The notes beneath the pieces were generated by a model. That model saw only the letters and a program-made list of their open reading frames with translations, searched no databases and was not told where the DNA came from. From an uncultured Clostridia bacterium (GTDB lineage: Bacteria > Bacillota > Clostridia > Christensenellales > Borkfalkiaceae), in contig CANQWI010000009.1 in NCBI GenBank assembly GCA_947627515.1, positions 1 to 32,836 on the forward strand: a DNA stretch of 32,836 bases, in the 5' to 3' direction. Made by a program: the position numbers and the translations under genes. Of the stretch, positions 1 through 8,806 are shown in pieces. The number at the start of each line of letters is the position of its first letter. The first letter of the stretch is position 1.

Positions 1-2
1 GA

Positions 3-86
3 AACTCCCTGAAAGAACTGACCGTTGCCTTCGTCTCCCGCTCCTACTCCGTCTCCATTACCCTCACCTTCTACTATGCCTCTTGA
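3..86 (+). CDS. possible C-terminal end of an upstream CDS, truncated by window start
   Basis: Frame 3 reads NSLKELTVAFVSRSYSVSITLTFYYAS followed by TGA; no homology assignable from 27 codons. Confidence 0.3.
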   Translation, partial: NSLKELTVAFVSRSYSVSITLTFYYAS

Positions 87-126
87 GCTTTTGTAAGAAT
101 TCGGTTGAAAAATTTTGTTTCATCGA

Positions 127-155
127 TTGACAAATGTGTGCGGACAGGCTATAAT
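127..155 (+). promoter_or_regulatory. sigma-70/SigA-type promoter for the MscS gene
   Basis: TTGACA (127-132), 17-bp spacer, TATAAT (150-155); GGAGG RBS at 163-167 and ATG at 176. Confidence 0.85.
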
Positions 156-175
156 ACCCTTCGGAGGTAAAATCT

Positions 176-1147
176 ATGGAAAATGCACCCAAAAAAGGAA
201 GTAAAACCTTTGTGGTAGGCTTGATCCTTCTCGTGCTTTTTGCGGCGGTCACAGTTCTGAGCTTTGTGTTCTATAATCAGATCAACGACCCCGTCAACGG
301 CTGGTTTGCGATCTACAAGGTCGACCCCGAGGATTCTTCCAAGCTCATTGAGCTCTCGATGAGCCCGCTTCTCAAATTCATCTATTCGATCATCCCCAAG
401 CTTATCGGTACGATACGGGTACTCTTTGTCACATTGCTCGTTCTGTACATCGTTTGCGGCGTGATCAAGGCCATCTTCAAGGGGACCCCGCGGAAAATCA
501 CGATCGGCAAGCTTGTCAACAGCATCGTCAAGGTCGTCATTTGGGTCGTCTGTGTCATTGCCGTCCTCGCAGTCTGGGGCATGAACGTCGGCGCACTCAT
601 CGCAAGCGCAGGCGTCCTCACGCTCGTCGTCGGCCTCGGAATGCAGAGCCTGATCGCAGACGTCGTCGCGGGCATCTTCCTTGTCTGTGACGGAACGCTT
701 CAGGTAGGGGACATTGTCACCATCGACGGCTGGCGCGGCACCGTGCAGGAGATCGGAATCCGCAATACCAAGCTCATCAACTACAGCGGAGACATCCGTG
801 TTGCCAACAACTCCACTATCAAGGTGTATGTCAACCAGAGCAGAGAGGATTCCTATCCCACCGTGCTCGTCGGCATTCCCTATGAGGAGAACGTGCAGAG
901 GGTCAAGGAGGTATTTGAGGCCAACCGTGCCCGCATCCAATCCATGTGCCCGTCTCTTGTCTCCGACATCGACTTCAACGGGGTCGAGGAGCTTGCCGAT
1001 TCCAGCGTAAATCTTCACTTCGGCGCAAAGTGCAAGGAGGATAACTTCTTCGCCGCCCAGCGTGAGATGCGCGGAGCCATCAAGACCGTGTTCGAGGAGA
1101 ACGGCATCTCCGTTCCTTTCCCTCAGGTCGACGTGCACAACAAGTAA
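176..1147 (+). CDS. mechanosensitive ion channel, MscS family
   Basis: 323 aa; several N-terminal TM segments, then MscS-like pore/beta region (VGALIASAGVLTLVVGLGMQSLIADVVAGIFLVCDGTLQVGDIVTIDGWRGTVQEIGIRNTKL). Confidence 0.93.
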   Translation: MENAPKKGSKTFVVGLILLVLFAAVTVLSFVFYNQINDPVNGWFAIYKVDPEDSSKLIELSMSPLLKFIYSIIPKLIGTIRVLFVTLLVLYIVCGVIKAIFKGTPRKITIGKLVNSIVKVVIWVVCVIAVLAVWGMNVGALIASAGVLTLVVGLGMQSLIADVVAGIFLVCDGTLQVGDIVTIDGWRGTVQEIGIRNTKLINYSGDIRVANNSTIKVYVNQSREDSYPTVLVGIPYEENVQRVKEVFEANRARIQSMCPSLVSDIDFNGVEELADSSVNLHFGAKCKEDNFFAAQREMRGAIKTVFEENGISVPFPQVDVHNK

Positions 1148-1162
1148 ATTTTGCCAAAAAAG

Positions 1163-1192
1163 AGCTCTTCCTTCAAACGGGAGAGCTTTTTT
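1163..1192 (+). terminator. rho-independent terminator after the MscS gene
   Basis: AGCTCTTCC - TTCAAAC - GGGAGAGCT (9-bp stem with one T.G wobble) followed by TTTTT. Confidence 0.75.
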
Positions 1193-1336
1193 GCTTTATC
1201 GGGCAAATTTTCGAAAGCAAAAAAATCGCAAAAAAAGCAATATTATTGCAAAAATCCCCTGAAAAATGTATGCAAATTTCATTTCAGTGAATTTTCTCTG
1301 TGAATTCGACACATTTGCGGAATGCTCGCAATTTTC

Positions 1337-1365
1337 TTGACTTTGACATAAAATCATGATATGAT
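1337..1365 (+). promoter_or_regulatory. probable SigA-type promoter upstream of the lipoprotein gene
   Basis: TTGACT (1337-1342), 17-bp spacer, TATGAT (1360-1365). Confidence 0.65.
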
Positions 1366-1386
1366 GAATAAACCTTTGACCGCGGA

Positions 1387-1425
1387 CTGCCCTCGCGAGG
1401 GCAGTTTGTCAAGCATTGACAAACT
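1387..1425 (+). repeat. two abutting perfect inverted repeats in the lipoprotein leader
   Basis: CTGCCCTCGCGAGGGCAG (1387-1404, perfect 18-bp palindrome) and AGTTTGTCAA-GCA-TTGACAAACT (1403-1425, 10-bp arms), sharing AG. Confidence 0.8.
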
Positions 1426-1475
1426 AAAAAAACTTTTAACAGAAATTTTCGGTCAAATGACAATTAGGAGAAAGG

Positions 1476-4244
1476 ATGAAAAAATCAAAAACCATCTGCC
1501 TGAAGCTCATGCTCTTCGTTGCGATGCTCGTAACGCTTGCTCTCTCCTTTGTGCTTGCCGCATGCGGCGGGGAGGATGCGCGCATCGAATTCAACGCTCC
1601 CTCGGCTCCCGCAAGCGGCACTGCGCTTCTTATCGTGGACGGAACGCCCGATGCCGCTTTAGGCGAGGAGGGAGATGTCTGCTTCTCCGCGCAGTCGCGG
1701 ACTCTCTTTTGCAAGGTGCAAAACTGCTGGGAGAAGCTCGACTATGAGGATTACACCCTCGCCGAGGACGGCCTCACCGTCAGATATCGCAGCGGAAGCG
1801 TCGGGACGTATTCCTTTGCCGAAGCTAATGACGAATGCGCCCATTCCAACCTCGGGGAGACGGTCGTGATCTATGAGCCGCTCTGCGTGGTCCCCGGGAT
1901 CGGCGTGCAGTACTGCAATGACTGCAAGGCCTCCTTCCCCGTGATCATTCCCGCCGAGCCTGAAGCGCACATTTATCATCATGCAGTCTGTAGCTTCTGC
2001 ACGAGGGCCTCTTTGGACACCGTGCGCGTCGCCTTTGAGTACGGCGACCATACCTCAGCCGCCGAGCCCGCGGCCGTTACCTATGATGTGAGCGAGACTG
2101 TTCCCCTTGAAGAGCCGAGTTCGAATGAGGGCTACAGCTTTGTCTATTGGAGAGTGGGCGGCAGCCGTCTGCCCGACCTCAGGGAGAGCACGCAGGCGCA
2201 GGAGCTTAAAGCTTATGCGGAGAAAGGCACCGTTACGCTGACCGCGGTATGGGCTCAATCGGCGGCTCCCGATGCGCAGATCCTCCATGTCACAGACGAT
2301 GAACCGATGGAGCTCGAGGCAAAGGAGCCCTCCTCCGCTGCAAATCTCAGCGCAATTGAGACCGCTTTGGGCGAGAGCCTCTCCTTCCGGGATGTCAACG
2401 GAGACGCCGTCGAGGTCGATGCGGAAAATTACACCTTTACGCTCAATTCCATCCATAACGGCAGCATTTACTATGGCGAGAAGCCGAGTGATGAGGGGCT
2501 CACAGCGGCAGATACGACGAAGCCCGTCGTTGGCAGCACCTATCTTGCCCGCGGGACCATCTCGCTGAACGAGTCGGCCCCCGTTTCCTACCGTCTCAGG
2601 GGGAGAAATGCGGGCGAATATGCCTTTGAGGCAGACGTGGAGCTTGTCGTCAAGCTTCGCACCGTCCGTCTCGGTACCACCGTCAATAATGACAAATGGG
2701 GTAGCTTCTCCGAGGCGTGGTACACCGTTGAGGAGGCCCTTGACGCCGCCGCGCACAACTCTACATATAATACTGTATATGTCTCAGGCGGTGACAGCAC
2801 CGTCAGGACGGAGTTTTCCTGCCTCGATCCCGCCCTCACAGGCTACACGGCAAGGGAGGGGGAGGAGGTCAACTACCACTATACGGTGAAAGGCGGCGTG
2901 ACGCTCCTTCTCCCCGTCGCCGCCATCGACGCAGCCTATCCTTATACCTCTGGGACGAATCAGGAGTATGAAAGCAACAAAAAAGCCACCCCTACAGCAT
3001 ATAACATGGCAGAAAAGCCGTTTTCCGAGCTTGTGATCCCCGAGAATGTCACCTTGACGGTGGAGCAGGGCGGCACGCTGACCGTCGGTGCGATCACGGG
3101 TGCGCTGACAGAGCAGAACAACAGCATAGCTCGTTGTGTGCATCTGAATGCGATCTCGGGAAATTGGTCACAGCTCATTCTTGAAGGAAAAGTCAATTCA
3201 AACGGCGCAGTCAATGCATATGGTGAAATCACGGGAAACGGGACAGTCGAGGCAATGCGCGGAAGCACAGTGCTGGAGCGGCTTGAGATTCTCGATTGGC
3301 CGAATACCAGAGGTGCGGTCGGAAGATATATCGGGAATCAAACTGTTCCAATATCTAACCACCTTGATGTCAAAAATCCCAATGAGTTTCCCTTTGAGCA
3401 TTATCAACCTGCTGCAATTTCCGCAACTTTGATTATTCATTACGGTTCTAACTATGCAGGCGAAGTCCGTGCCGATGTATCAAAAGAGGATGTAGGTGGT
3501 ATTCTTACCTTACCTGAGCAGTTTCTATTTTCTAAAATTACAATTGCGAGCCAATATGATCTTGAGAAGGAATCAGATGGGGAAGGCATATTCCTGTTAA
3601 AAGAGGGCTCAACTCTTATAAAGACAATCAATCGGGACGCCAAAAGATTCACGATTGAAATCTGCGGCGATGCAGTCGGTGGGATCGTAAGCTTAATATT
3701 AAATGTTTTCTCCATTTCATTTAATGCGAGTTCAAAGGATGTCAAGCTTCCGATTTCCGCAAATCTCGATCTCGTTGTCAAAAACGGTACGCTTGAGCTT
3801 TTGCATGGCTATGAATTTATGGGAAGCACAGAGATCAGCTATTTCGGGCCCGGTGAGCGAGAGGGGAGTGCCTCTCTTGACGGTGCGACCCTGACCCTTG
3901 AGAACGGCGCCCATGTTGTCATGAATAACGCAGATGACGGCATCATCCTCTATGAAGGCGCGACGATCACTGTGGGGAAGGACTGCTCCCTTGAAGTTGG
4001 GGGGAGGTTTGGCGGCAATATCAATGGCGCGGAAGGTGCAAAACTTACCATTCTTCCCGATACAGAACGTGCAACCGGCTATATAGCCGGAACCGGATCA
4101 GGAACACGTAGCGGTTTTACCGGTATAAAATGTTCATTTATGTGTATTCTCACAAATGGCATCATACAGGAGGAGCTTCAACAGAGCACGAATAAATTTG
4201 CCCCCGGCACCTACATCCACAACGGTGCATACTGGGCCCTCTGA
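1476..4244 (+). CDS. secreted lipoprotein / surface protein with InlB/Listeria-Bacteroides-type repeat
   Basis: 922 aa; signal peptide with lipobox (LSFVLAAC); repeat-like segment VAFEYGDHTSAAEPAAVTYDVSETVPLEEPSSNEGYSFVYWRVGG...VTLTAVW; CxxC pairs; C-terminal half beta-rich. RBS AGGAG upstream. Confidence 0.85.
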   Translation: MKKSKTICLKLMLFVAMLVTLALSFVLAACGGEDARIEFNAPSAPASGTALLIVDGTPDAALGEEGDVCFSAQSRTLFCKVQNCWEKLDYEDYTLAEDGLTVRYRSGSVGTYSFAEANDECAHSNLGETVVIYEPLCVVPGIGVQYCNDCKASFPVIIPAEPEAHIYHHAVCSFCTRASLDTVRVAFEYGDHTSAAEPAAVTYDVSETVPLEEPSSNEGYSFVYWRVGGSRLPDLRESTQAQELKAYAEKGTVTLTAVWAQSAAPDAQILHVTDDEPMELEAKEPSSAANLSAIETALGESLSFRDVNGDAVEVDAENYTFTLNSIHNGSIYYGEKPSDEGLTAADTTKPVVGSTYLARGTISLNESAPVSYRLRGRNAGEYAFEADVELVVKLRTVRLGTTVNNDKWGSFSEAWYTVEEALDAAAHNSTYNTVYVSGGDSTVRTEFSCLDPALTGYTAREGEEVNYHYTVKGGVTLLLPVAAIDAAYPYTSGTNQEYESNKKATPTAYNMAEKPFSELVIPENVTLTVEQGGTLTVGAITGALTEQNNSIARCVHLNAISGNWSQLILEGKVNSNGAVNAYGEITGNGTVEAMRGSTVLERLEILDWPNTRGAVGRYIGNQTVPISNHLDVKNPNEFPFEHYQPAAISATLIIHYGSNYAGEVRADVSKEDVGGILTLPEQFLFSKITIASQYDLEKESDGEGIFLLKEGSTLIKTINRDAKRFTIEICGDAVGGIVSLILNVFSISFNASSKDVKLPISANLDLVVKNGTLELLHGYEFMGSTEISYFGPGEREGSASLDGATLTLENGAHVVMNNADDGIILYEGATITVGKDCSLEVGGRFGGNINGAEGAKLTILPDTERATGYIAGTGSGTRSGFTGIKCSFMCILTNGIIQEELQQSTNKFAPGTYIHNGAYWAL

Positions 4245-4281
4245 GTGAGGCGAGGCTTTCTCAGACAGACATCTTCATTTC

Positions 4282-4322
4282 AAACGGCGTTCGCATCCCT
4301 GCCCTCGCCGTTTTCTTTTTTT
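4282..4322 (+). terminator. rho-independent terminator after the lipoprotein gene
   Basis: AAACGGCG ... CGCCGTTT stem (8 bp) followed by a T-rich tract TTTTCTTTTTTT. Confidence 0.7.
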
Positions 4323-4403
4323 CCTCGCCCGTTCTCCCGCCGCCTGCAAAAGTCCCATCCCGTATCTTTTTTGCAAATCGACAAAAAATTTTTCGGATAT
4401 CTA

Positions 4404-4432
4404 TTGAAATTTGACGGAATTTCTCTTATAAT
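4404..4432 (+). promoter_or_regulatory. SigA-type promoter of the arabinose cluster
   Basis: TTGAAA (4404-4409), 17-bp spacer, TATAAT (4427-4432). Confidence 0.75.
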
Positions 4433-4439
4433 ACAAAGG

Positions 4440-4453
4440 GTACGAGTGCGTAC
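4440..4453 (+). promoter_or_regulatory. candidate operator at the predicted transcription start of the arabinose cluster
   Basis: Inverted repeat GTACG-AGTG-CGTAC starting 8 bp downstream of the -10; GTAC-centred like GntR-type AraR sites, but spacing differs. Confidence 0.35.
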
Positions 4454-4474
4454 TTAAACAATAGGGGGAAGGAT

Positions 4475-6064
4475 ATGGATATTGCAAAAATCATCACATC
4501 AGGCAAGACCGCCCTCGGCATCGAATTCGGCTCCACACGCATCAAGGCGGTGCTCGTGGACGAATGCAGCAATCCGATCGCATCGGGGAGCCATGACTGG
4601 GAAAACCGCCATATCGGCAACATTTGGTCCTATACGCTCGACGACATTTTGGGCGGTCTGCAGGACGCCTATGCCTCTCTTGCCGCGGACGTGAAGGAAA
4701 AATACAACGTGACCCTTCAAACGGTCGGCGCGATCGGCATTTCGGCCATGATGCACGGCTACATGGTATTCGATAGGGACAACAAACTCCTTGTTCCGTT
4801 CCGCACGTGGCGCAACAACACGGCGGCTGAGGCGGGGGAAAGGCTTACAGAGCTCTTTGGCTACCACATTCCCGCACGCTGGTCGATCGCCCATCTCTAT
4901 CAGGCGATTCTCGACAAGGAACCGCATGTCAAGGACATCGTCTATCAGACGACGCTCGAGGGGTATGTCCACTGGCTTCTCACGGGAAAAAAGGTCATCG
5001 GCATCGGCGAGGCGAGCGGCATGTTCCCCGTCGACCCCGTGACTAAGCAATACAATTCCCGCATGCTCAAGCAGTTTGACGAGCTCGTCGAGGGCAGGGT
5101 CCCCTTCAAGGTAGAGGACATTCTGCCGAAGATTTTGCTCGCGGGCGAGGACGCGGGGACGCTCACGGAGGAGGGAGCAAGGCTTCTCGACCCGACAGGG
5201 AATTTGAAGGCGGGGATCCCGCTCTGTCCCCCCGAGGGCGATGCGGGCACGGGCATGGTGGCCACAAATTCGGTCAAAAAGCGCACGGGCAATGTCTCGG
5301 CGGGGACATCCGTCTTTGCAATGATCGTGCTCGAGAAGGAGCTCTCAAGGCCCTATCCCGAGATCGACCTTGTAACAACGCCCGTCGGCGACCTCGTCGG
5401 CATGGTGCATTGCAACAACTGCACGTCCGACCTCAATGCATGGGTGGACGTCTTCAGTCAATTTGCGGAGCTTATCGGCGCGGAGATACCGAGGACAGAG
5501 CTCTACAGACTGCTCTATACGCATTCCGAAAAGGGCGACAAGGACTGCGGCGGGCTTTTGTCCTACAACTATGTCTCCAACGAGCACGTCACGCAGGTTG
5601 AGCACGGCAGGCCTCTCTTTGTGAGAAAGGCCGACAGCAATTTCAGCCTTGCGAATTTCATGCGCTGCCATCTCTATTCCGCATTCGGAGCCCTCAAGGT
5701 CGGGTGTGACATCATGCTCAAAGAGGAGGGGGTAAGGCTTGACCGCATCACGGGCCACGGCGGCCTCTTCAAGACGGAGCATGTCGGGCAGAGCTACCTT
5801 GCCGCGGCGATCGACGCGCCCGTCACCGTCATGAAAACGGCAGGCGAGGGCGGCGCATGGGGCATGGCGATCCTTGCAAATTATATGCTCCGCAGGGAGA
5901 AGGGCGAATCGCTCGAGACATACCTTGAGGACAAGGTCTTTGCAGGGCAGGAGGGGGTCACGCTTTCACCCGATCCCGCCGACGTTACGGGCTTTGACGC
6001 CTTCACAGAACGGTACGTGGACGGCCTTCCAATCGTGAGAGAGGCGGTCAGGAGTTTAAAATAA
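4475..6064 (+). CDS. araB: FGGY-family carbohydrate kinase, probable L-ribulokinase
   Basis: 529 aa; FGGY kinase features ([62 protein letters not shown]); directly upstream of araD. Confidence 0.8.
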   Translation: MDIAKIITSGKTALGIEFGSTRIKAVLVDECSNPIASGSHDWENRHIGNIWSYTLDDILGGLQDAYASLAADVKEKYNVTLQTVGAIGISAMMHGYMVFDRDNKLLVPFRTWRNNTAAEAGERLTELFGYHIPARWSIAHLYQAILDKEPHVKDIVYQTTLEGYVHWLLTGKKVIGIGEASGMFPVDPVTKQYNSRMLKQFDELVEGRVPFKVEDILPKILLAGEDAGTLTEEGARLLDPTGNLKAGIPLCPPEGDAGTGMVATNSVKKRTGNVSAGTSVFAMIVLEKELSRPYPEIDLVTTPVGDLVGMVHCNNCTSDLNAWVDVFSQFAELIGAEIPRTELYRLLYTHSEKGDKDCGGLLSYNYVSNEHVTQVEHGRPLFVRKADSNFSLANFMRCHLYSAFGALKVGCDIMLKEEGVRLDRITGHGGLFKTEHVGQSYLAAAIDAPVTVMKTAGEGGAWGMAILANYMLRREKGESLETYLEDKVFAGQEGVTLSPDPADVTGFDAFTERYVDGLPIVREAVRSLK

Positions 6065-6073
6065 GGAGTACAT

Positions 6074-6772
6074 ATGTTAGAAGAATTAAAGCGCAGGGTT
6101 TTGCAGGCAAATTTACAGCTGGTAAAGAACAAGCTCGTCCTCTTTACATGGGGAAATGTGTCCGAGATCGACCGTGCGTCGGGACTTATCGTCATTAAGC
6201 CCTCGGGCGTCAGCTATGACGATATGAGGGCAGAGGACATGGTCGTCGTGGACCTCAACGGCAGGGTCGTAGAGGGGGACCTTCGTCCCTCGTCCGATAC
6301 GCCCACGCACATCGAATTTTACAAGGCATTCGGGAATATCGGCGGCGTGACGCACACCCATTCCACGTTTGCGACCGCTTGGGCACAGGCAGGGCGGGAC
6401 ATTCCCTTCTACGGCACGACCCACGCAGATTATTTTTACGGAGATATCCCCTGCGCACGCTCACTGACGCAGGAGGAGATCGAAGGGGAGTACGAAAAGA
6501 ACACGGGGCTCGTCATCATCGAGCGATTCCACGAGAGCGGGCTTGACCCCATGGAGGTCCCCGGGGTGCTCATCAAGAGTCACGGCGTCTTTGCATTCGG
6601 CAAGGACGGGGATAATTCCGTCTACAATGCGACGGTCATTGAGGAGGTCGCCAAAATGGCCTTTCTCACCGAGCAGCTGAACCCCGATGCTCCCCGCGCG
6701 GATCAGTTCATGATGGAAAAGCACTACCTGCGCAAGCACGGCAAAAATGCCTACTACGGACAAAAAAAATAG
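6074..6772 (+). CDS. araD: L-ribulose-5-phosphate 4-epimerase
   Basis: 232 aa; class II aldolase/AraD signature (TWGNVSEIDRASGLIVIKPSGVSYDDM, THTHSTFATAWAQAGRDIPFYGTTHADYF, VLIKSHGVFAFG). Confidence 0.95.
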   Translation: MLEELKRRVLQANLQLVKNKLVLFTWGNVSEIDRASGLIVIKPSGVSYDDMRAEDMVVVDLNGRVVEGDLRPSSDTPTHIEFYKAFGNIGGVTHTHSTFATAWAQAGRDIPFYGTTHADYFYGDIPCARSLTQEEIEGEYEKNTGLVIIERFHESGLDPMEVPGVLIKSHGVFAFGKDGDNSVYNATVIEEVAKMAFLTEQLNPDAPRADQFMMEKHYLRKHGKNAYYGQKK

Positions 6773-7284
6773 TTTCGAGCGATTTCTTGCTCCTCAGCCT
6801 TGCCTGCCCCTTTGAAGGGTGGAGTGGCGCAATTCTGCTCAACAGCCCAGTGGGCTGTGAGCTGCGCCGCGACATGAGGCGTGGCCTCGCCGAAGGGGTT
6901 GCGGCGGTCCCTGCCGCCGCAACCGGGTGGCGTGGCAAAGCCGCGTCAGGTGGGGGTTGAAGTCGGGGGCAGGCAGCCTCGTCGTAATAAATACGCTCGA
7001 CCGGAAGTGCTTTATTCATCAATCATCTTGTTTCGTAAGGCACTTTGACCGACATTAAGGTTCTCGTAGGGTACCAAATTGGGTGCGCTTAGGCGGGGAG
7101 CCCCGCCACGCGCAGTGATTTGGAAAGGGTCTGTCCTTAAACAAGTCCTCTTGGCACCCCTTCGAGGGGGAGCTGTCACCGCAGGTGACTGAGGGGGTGT
7201 CGTCCCAATTATCTCCCACCACAATTTTTCATTTTTAATTTTCAATTTTTAATTTATCAAAAAATCCATAAAGGGGTATGAATC
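6773..7284. repeat. 512-bp palindrome-rich intergenic segment splitting araD from araA, probably REP/MITE-like repeats
   Basis: Stem-loops: GGTTGCGGCGG-TCCCTG-CCGCCGCAACC (6897-6924), CAGCCCAGTGGGCTG, GTCACC-GCA-GGTGAC; 14-bp-period AT tract at 7223-7255. No supportable CDS. Confidence 0.55.
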
Positions 7285-8745
7285 ATGAAAGAAAAGGTAG
7301 TTTATTGGCTCACAGGCTCACAGACGCTGTACGGGGACGATGTTCTCGCACATGTTGCACAGCACTCCAAGGAAATGGCAAATTACGTCAACAAGCACGT
7401 TCCCGTCACGGTGAAGTATCTCACCACCTGCAAGAGCTCGGATGAGGTCGTCGAGGCCGTGAAGAAGGTCAACAGCGACGAGAGCTGCATCGGCATCATC
7501 ACATGGTGCCACACCTTCTCGCCCGCAAAGATGTGGATCAAGGGCCTTAAAATGCTGCAAAAGCCCATGTGCCACTTCGCAACGCAGTATAACGAAATGC
7601 TTCCCTATGACACCATCGACATGGACTTCATGAACGAAAATCAGGCCGCTCACGGTGACAGAGAGTTCGGCTACATCGTCGCCCGCCTTCGCATGGACAA
7701 CAAGGTCATTGTCGGCTACTATAAGGATCCCGAGGCCCTCAGAGAGCTCGCCTCGTGGTGCGTCACCGCGGCAGGGTATGCCTTCTCCAAAACGGTGAAG
7801 GTTGCCCGCTTTTCCGACAACATGCGCGACGTCGCCGTCACCGAGGGCGACAAGATCGACGCCCATATCAACCTCGGCTGGCAGGTCGACTATTATCCCA
7901 TCGGCGACCTCGTGGACTACATCAATGAGGTCACAGAGGAGGAGGTCGACGCTCTCATGACCGAATATGCGGAGAAGTACACGATGGGCACCGACCGCAT
8001 CGACGTCGTCCGCGAACAGGCAAAATACGAGATCGCCATCGAAAAGCTCTGCAGGGAAAAGGGCGGTTACATCGGCATTGTCGACCACTTCGGCGCACTT
8101 CACGACATGAACCAGCTTCCGGGGCTCGCCATTCAGGACCTGCAGAGCAAGGGCTACGGCTTCGGTGCAGAGGGGGATTGGAAGATCGCCGCACTCGGTG
8201 CCACCATGCAGTACATGGCAGGGCAGAAGGGAACAGGCCTTATGGAGGATTATACCTATGATCTCAAGGACGGACTTTGTCTCGGTGCCCACATGCTCGA
8301 GGTCTCCCCGCAGTTTGCGTCTACAAAGCCCGAAATTCAGGTCCACCCGCTCTCCATCGGCGGGAAGAGCGACCCCGCGCGCCTTGTCTTTGAAGGCATC
8401 GAGGCTCCCGAGGCCATTGCCGTCTCCATGATCGATATGGGGGACAGGATGCGTCTCATCGTGCAGAAGATCTCCCTTGTCAAATATCCTCATCCGATGC
8501 CCAAGCTTCCTGTCGGCGGACTCATGTGGAAATATCAGCCCAATTTCAAGGACGGCGTTGCCGCTTGGATCTATGCGGGCGGGGCGCATCACACCGTCGT
8601 CTCCTCCGTCGTCACGGCACAGCAGATGGTTGACCTCGGCAACATGTGGGGCGTAGAGGTTGTCCTCATCGACGAGAACACCGAGATCAATTCTTTTAAA
8701 GAAAAGCTCATGTGGTCGGACGCCGTTTGGAAGACGAGAAGATAA
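7285..8745 (+). CDS. araA: L-arabinose isomerase
   Basis: 486 aa; WLTGSQTLYGDDVL, CHTFSPAKMWIKGL, GFGAEGDWKIAALGATMQYM, HMLEVSP, GGAHHTVVSS; RBS AGGGG upstream. Confidence 0.97.
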   Translation: MKEKVVYWLTGSQTLYGDDVLAHVAQHSKEMANYVNKHVPVTVKYLTTCKSSDEVVEAVKKVNSDESCIGIITWCHTFSPAKMWIKGLKMLQKPMCHFATQYNEMLPYDTIDMDFMNENQAAHGDREFGYIVARLRMDNKVIVGYYKDPEALRELASWCVTAAGYAFSKTVKVARFSDNMRDVAVTEGDKIDAHINLGWQVDYYPIGDLVDYINEVTEEEVDALMTEYAEKYTMGTDRIDVVREQAKYEIAIEKLCREKGGYIGIVDHFGALHDMNQLPGLAIQDLQSKGYGFGAEGDWKIAALGATMQYMAGQKGTGLMEDYTYDLKDGLCLGAHMLEVSPQFASTKPEIQVHPLSIGGKSDPARLVFEGIEAPEAIAVSMIDMGDRMRLIVQKISLVKYPHPMPKLPVGGLMWKYQPNFKDGVAAWIYAGGAHHTVVSSVVTAQQMVDLGNMWGVEVVLIDENTEINSFKEKLMWSDAVWKTRR

Positions 8746-8806
8746 TGCTGAAAACGGGGCGGCGATTCTTGCCGCCCCGAAGCATCTTGATTTTTTGAGG
8801 AGTAGC

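Noticed and set aside
149-1138. 329-codon antisense ORF over the MscS gene
   Set aside because: Antisense to a well-supported MscS CDS with its own promoter, RBS and terminator.
1343-1365. Alternative -35 TTGACA at 1343 for the lipoprotein promoter
   Set aside because: Only 11 bp from the TATGAT box; the TTGACT at 1337 gives the proper 17-bp spacing.
6708-7245. Short minus-strand ORFs in the araD-araA gap
   Set aside because: Overlap palindromic repeats; translations show no domain and one overlaps the end of araD.
8660-8806. N-terminal extension of the GH36 ORF
   Set aside because: Overlaps araA in another frame; ATG 8807 has a good RBS and starts the homologous sequence.
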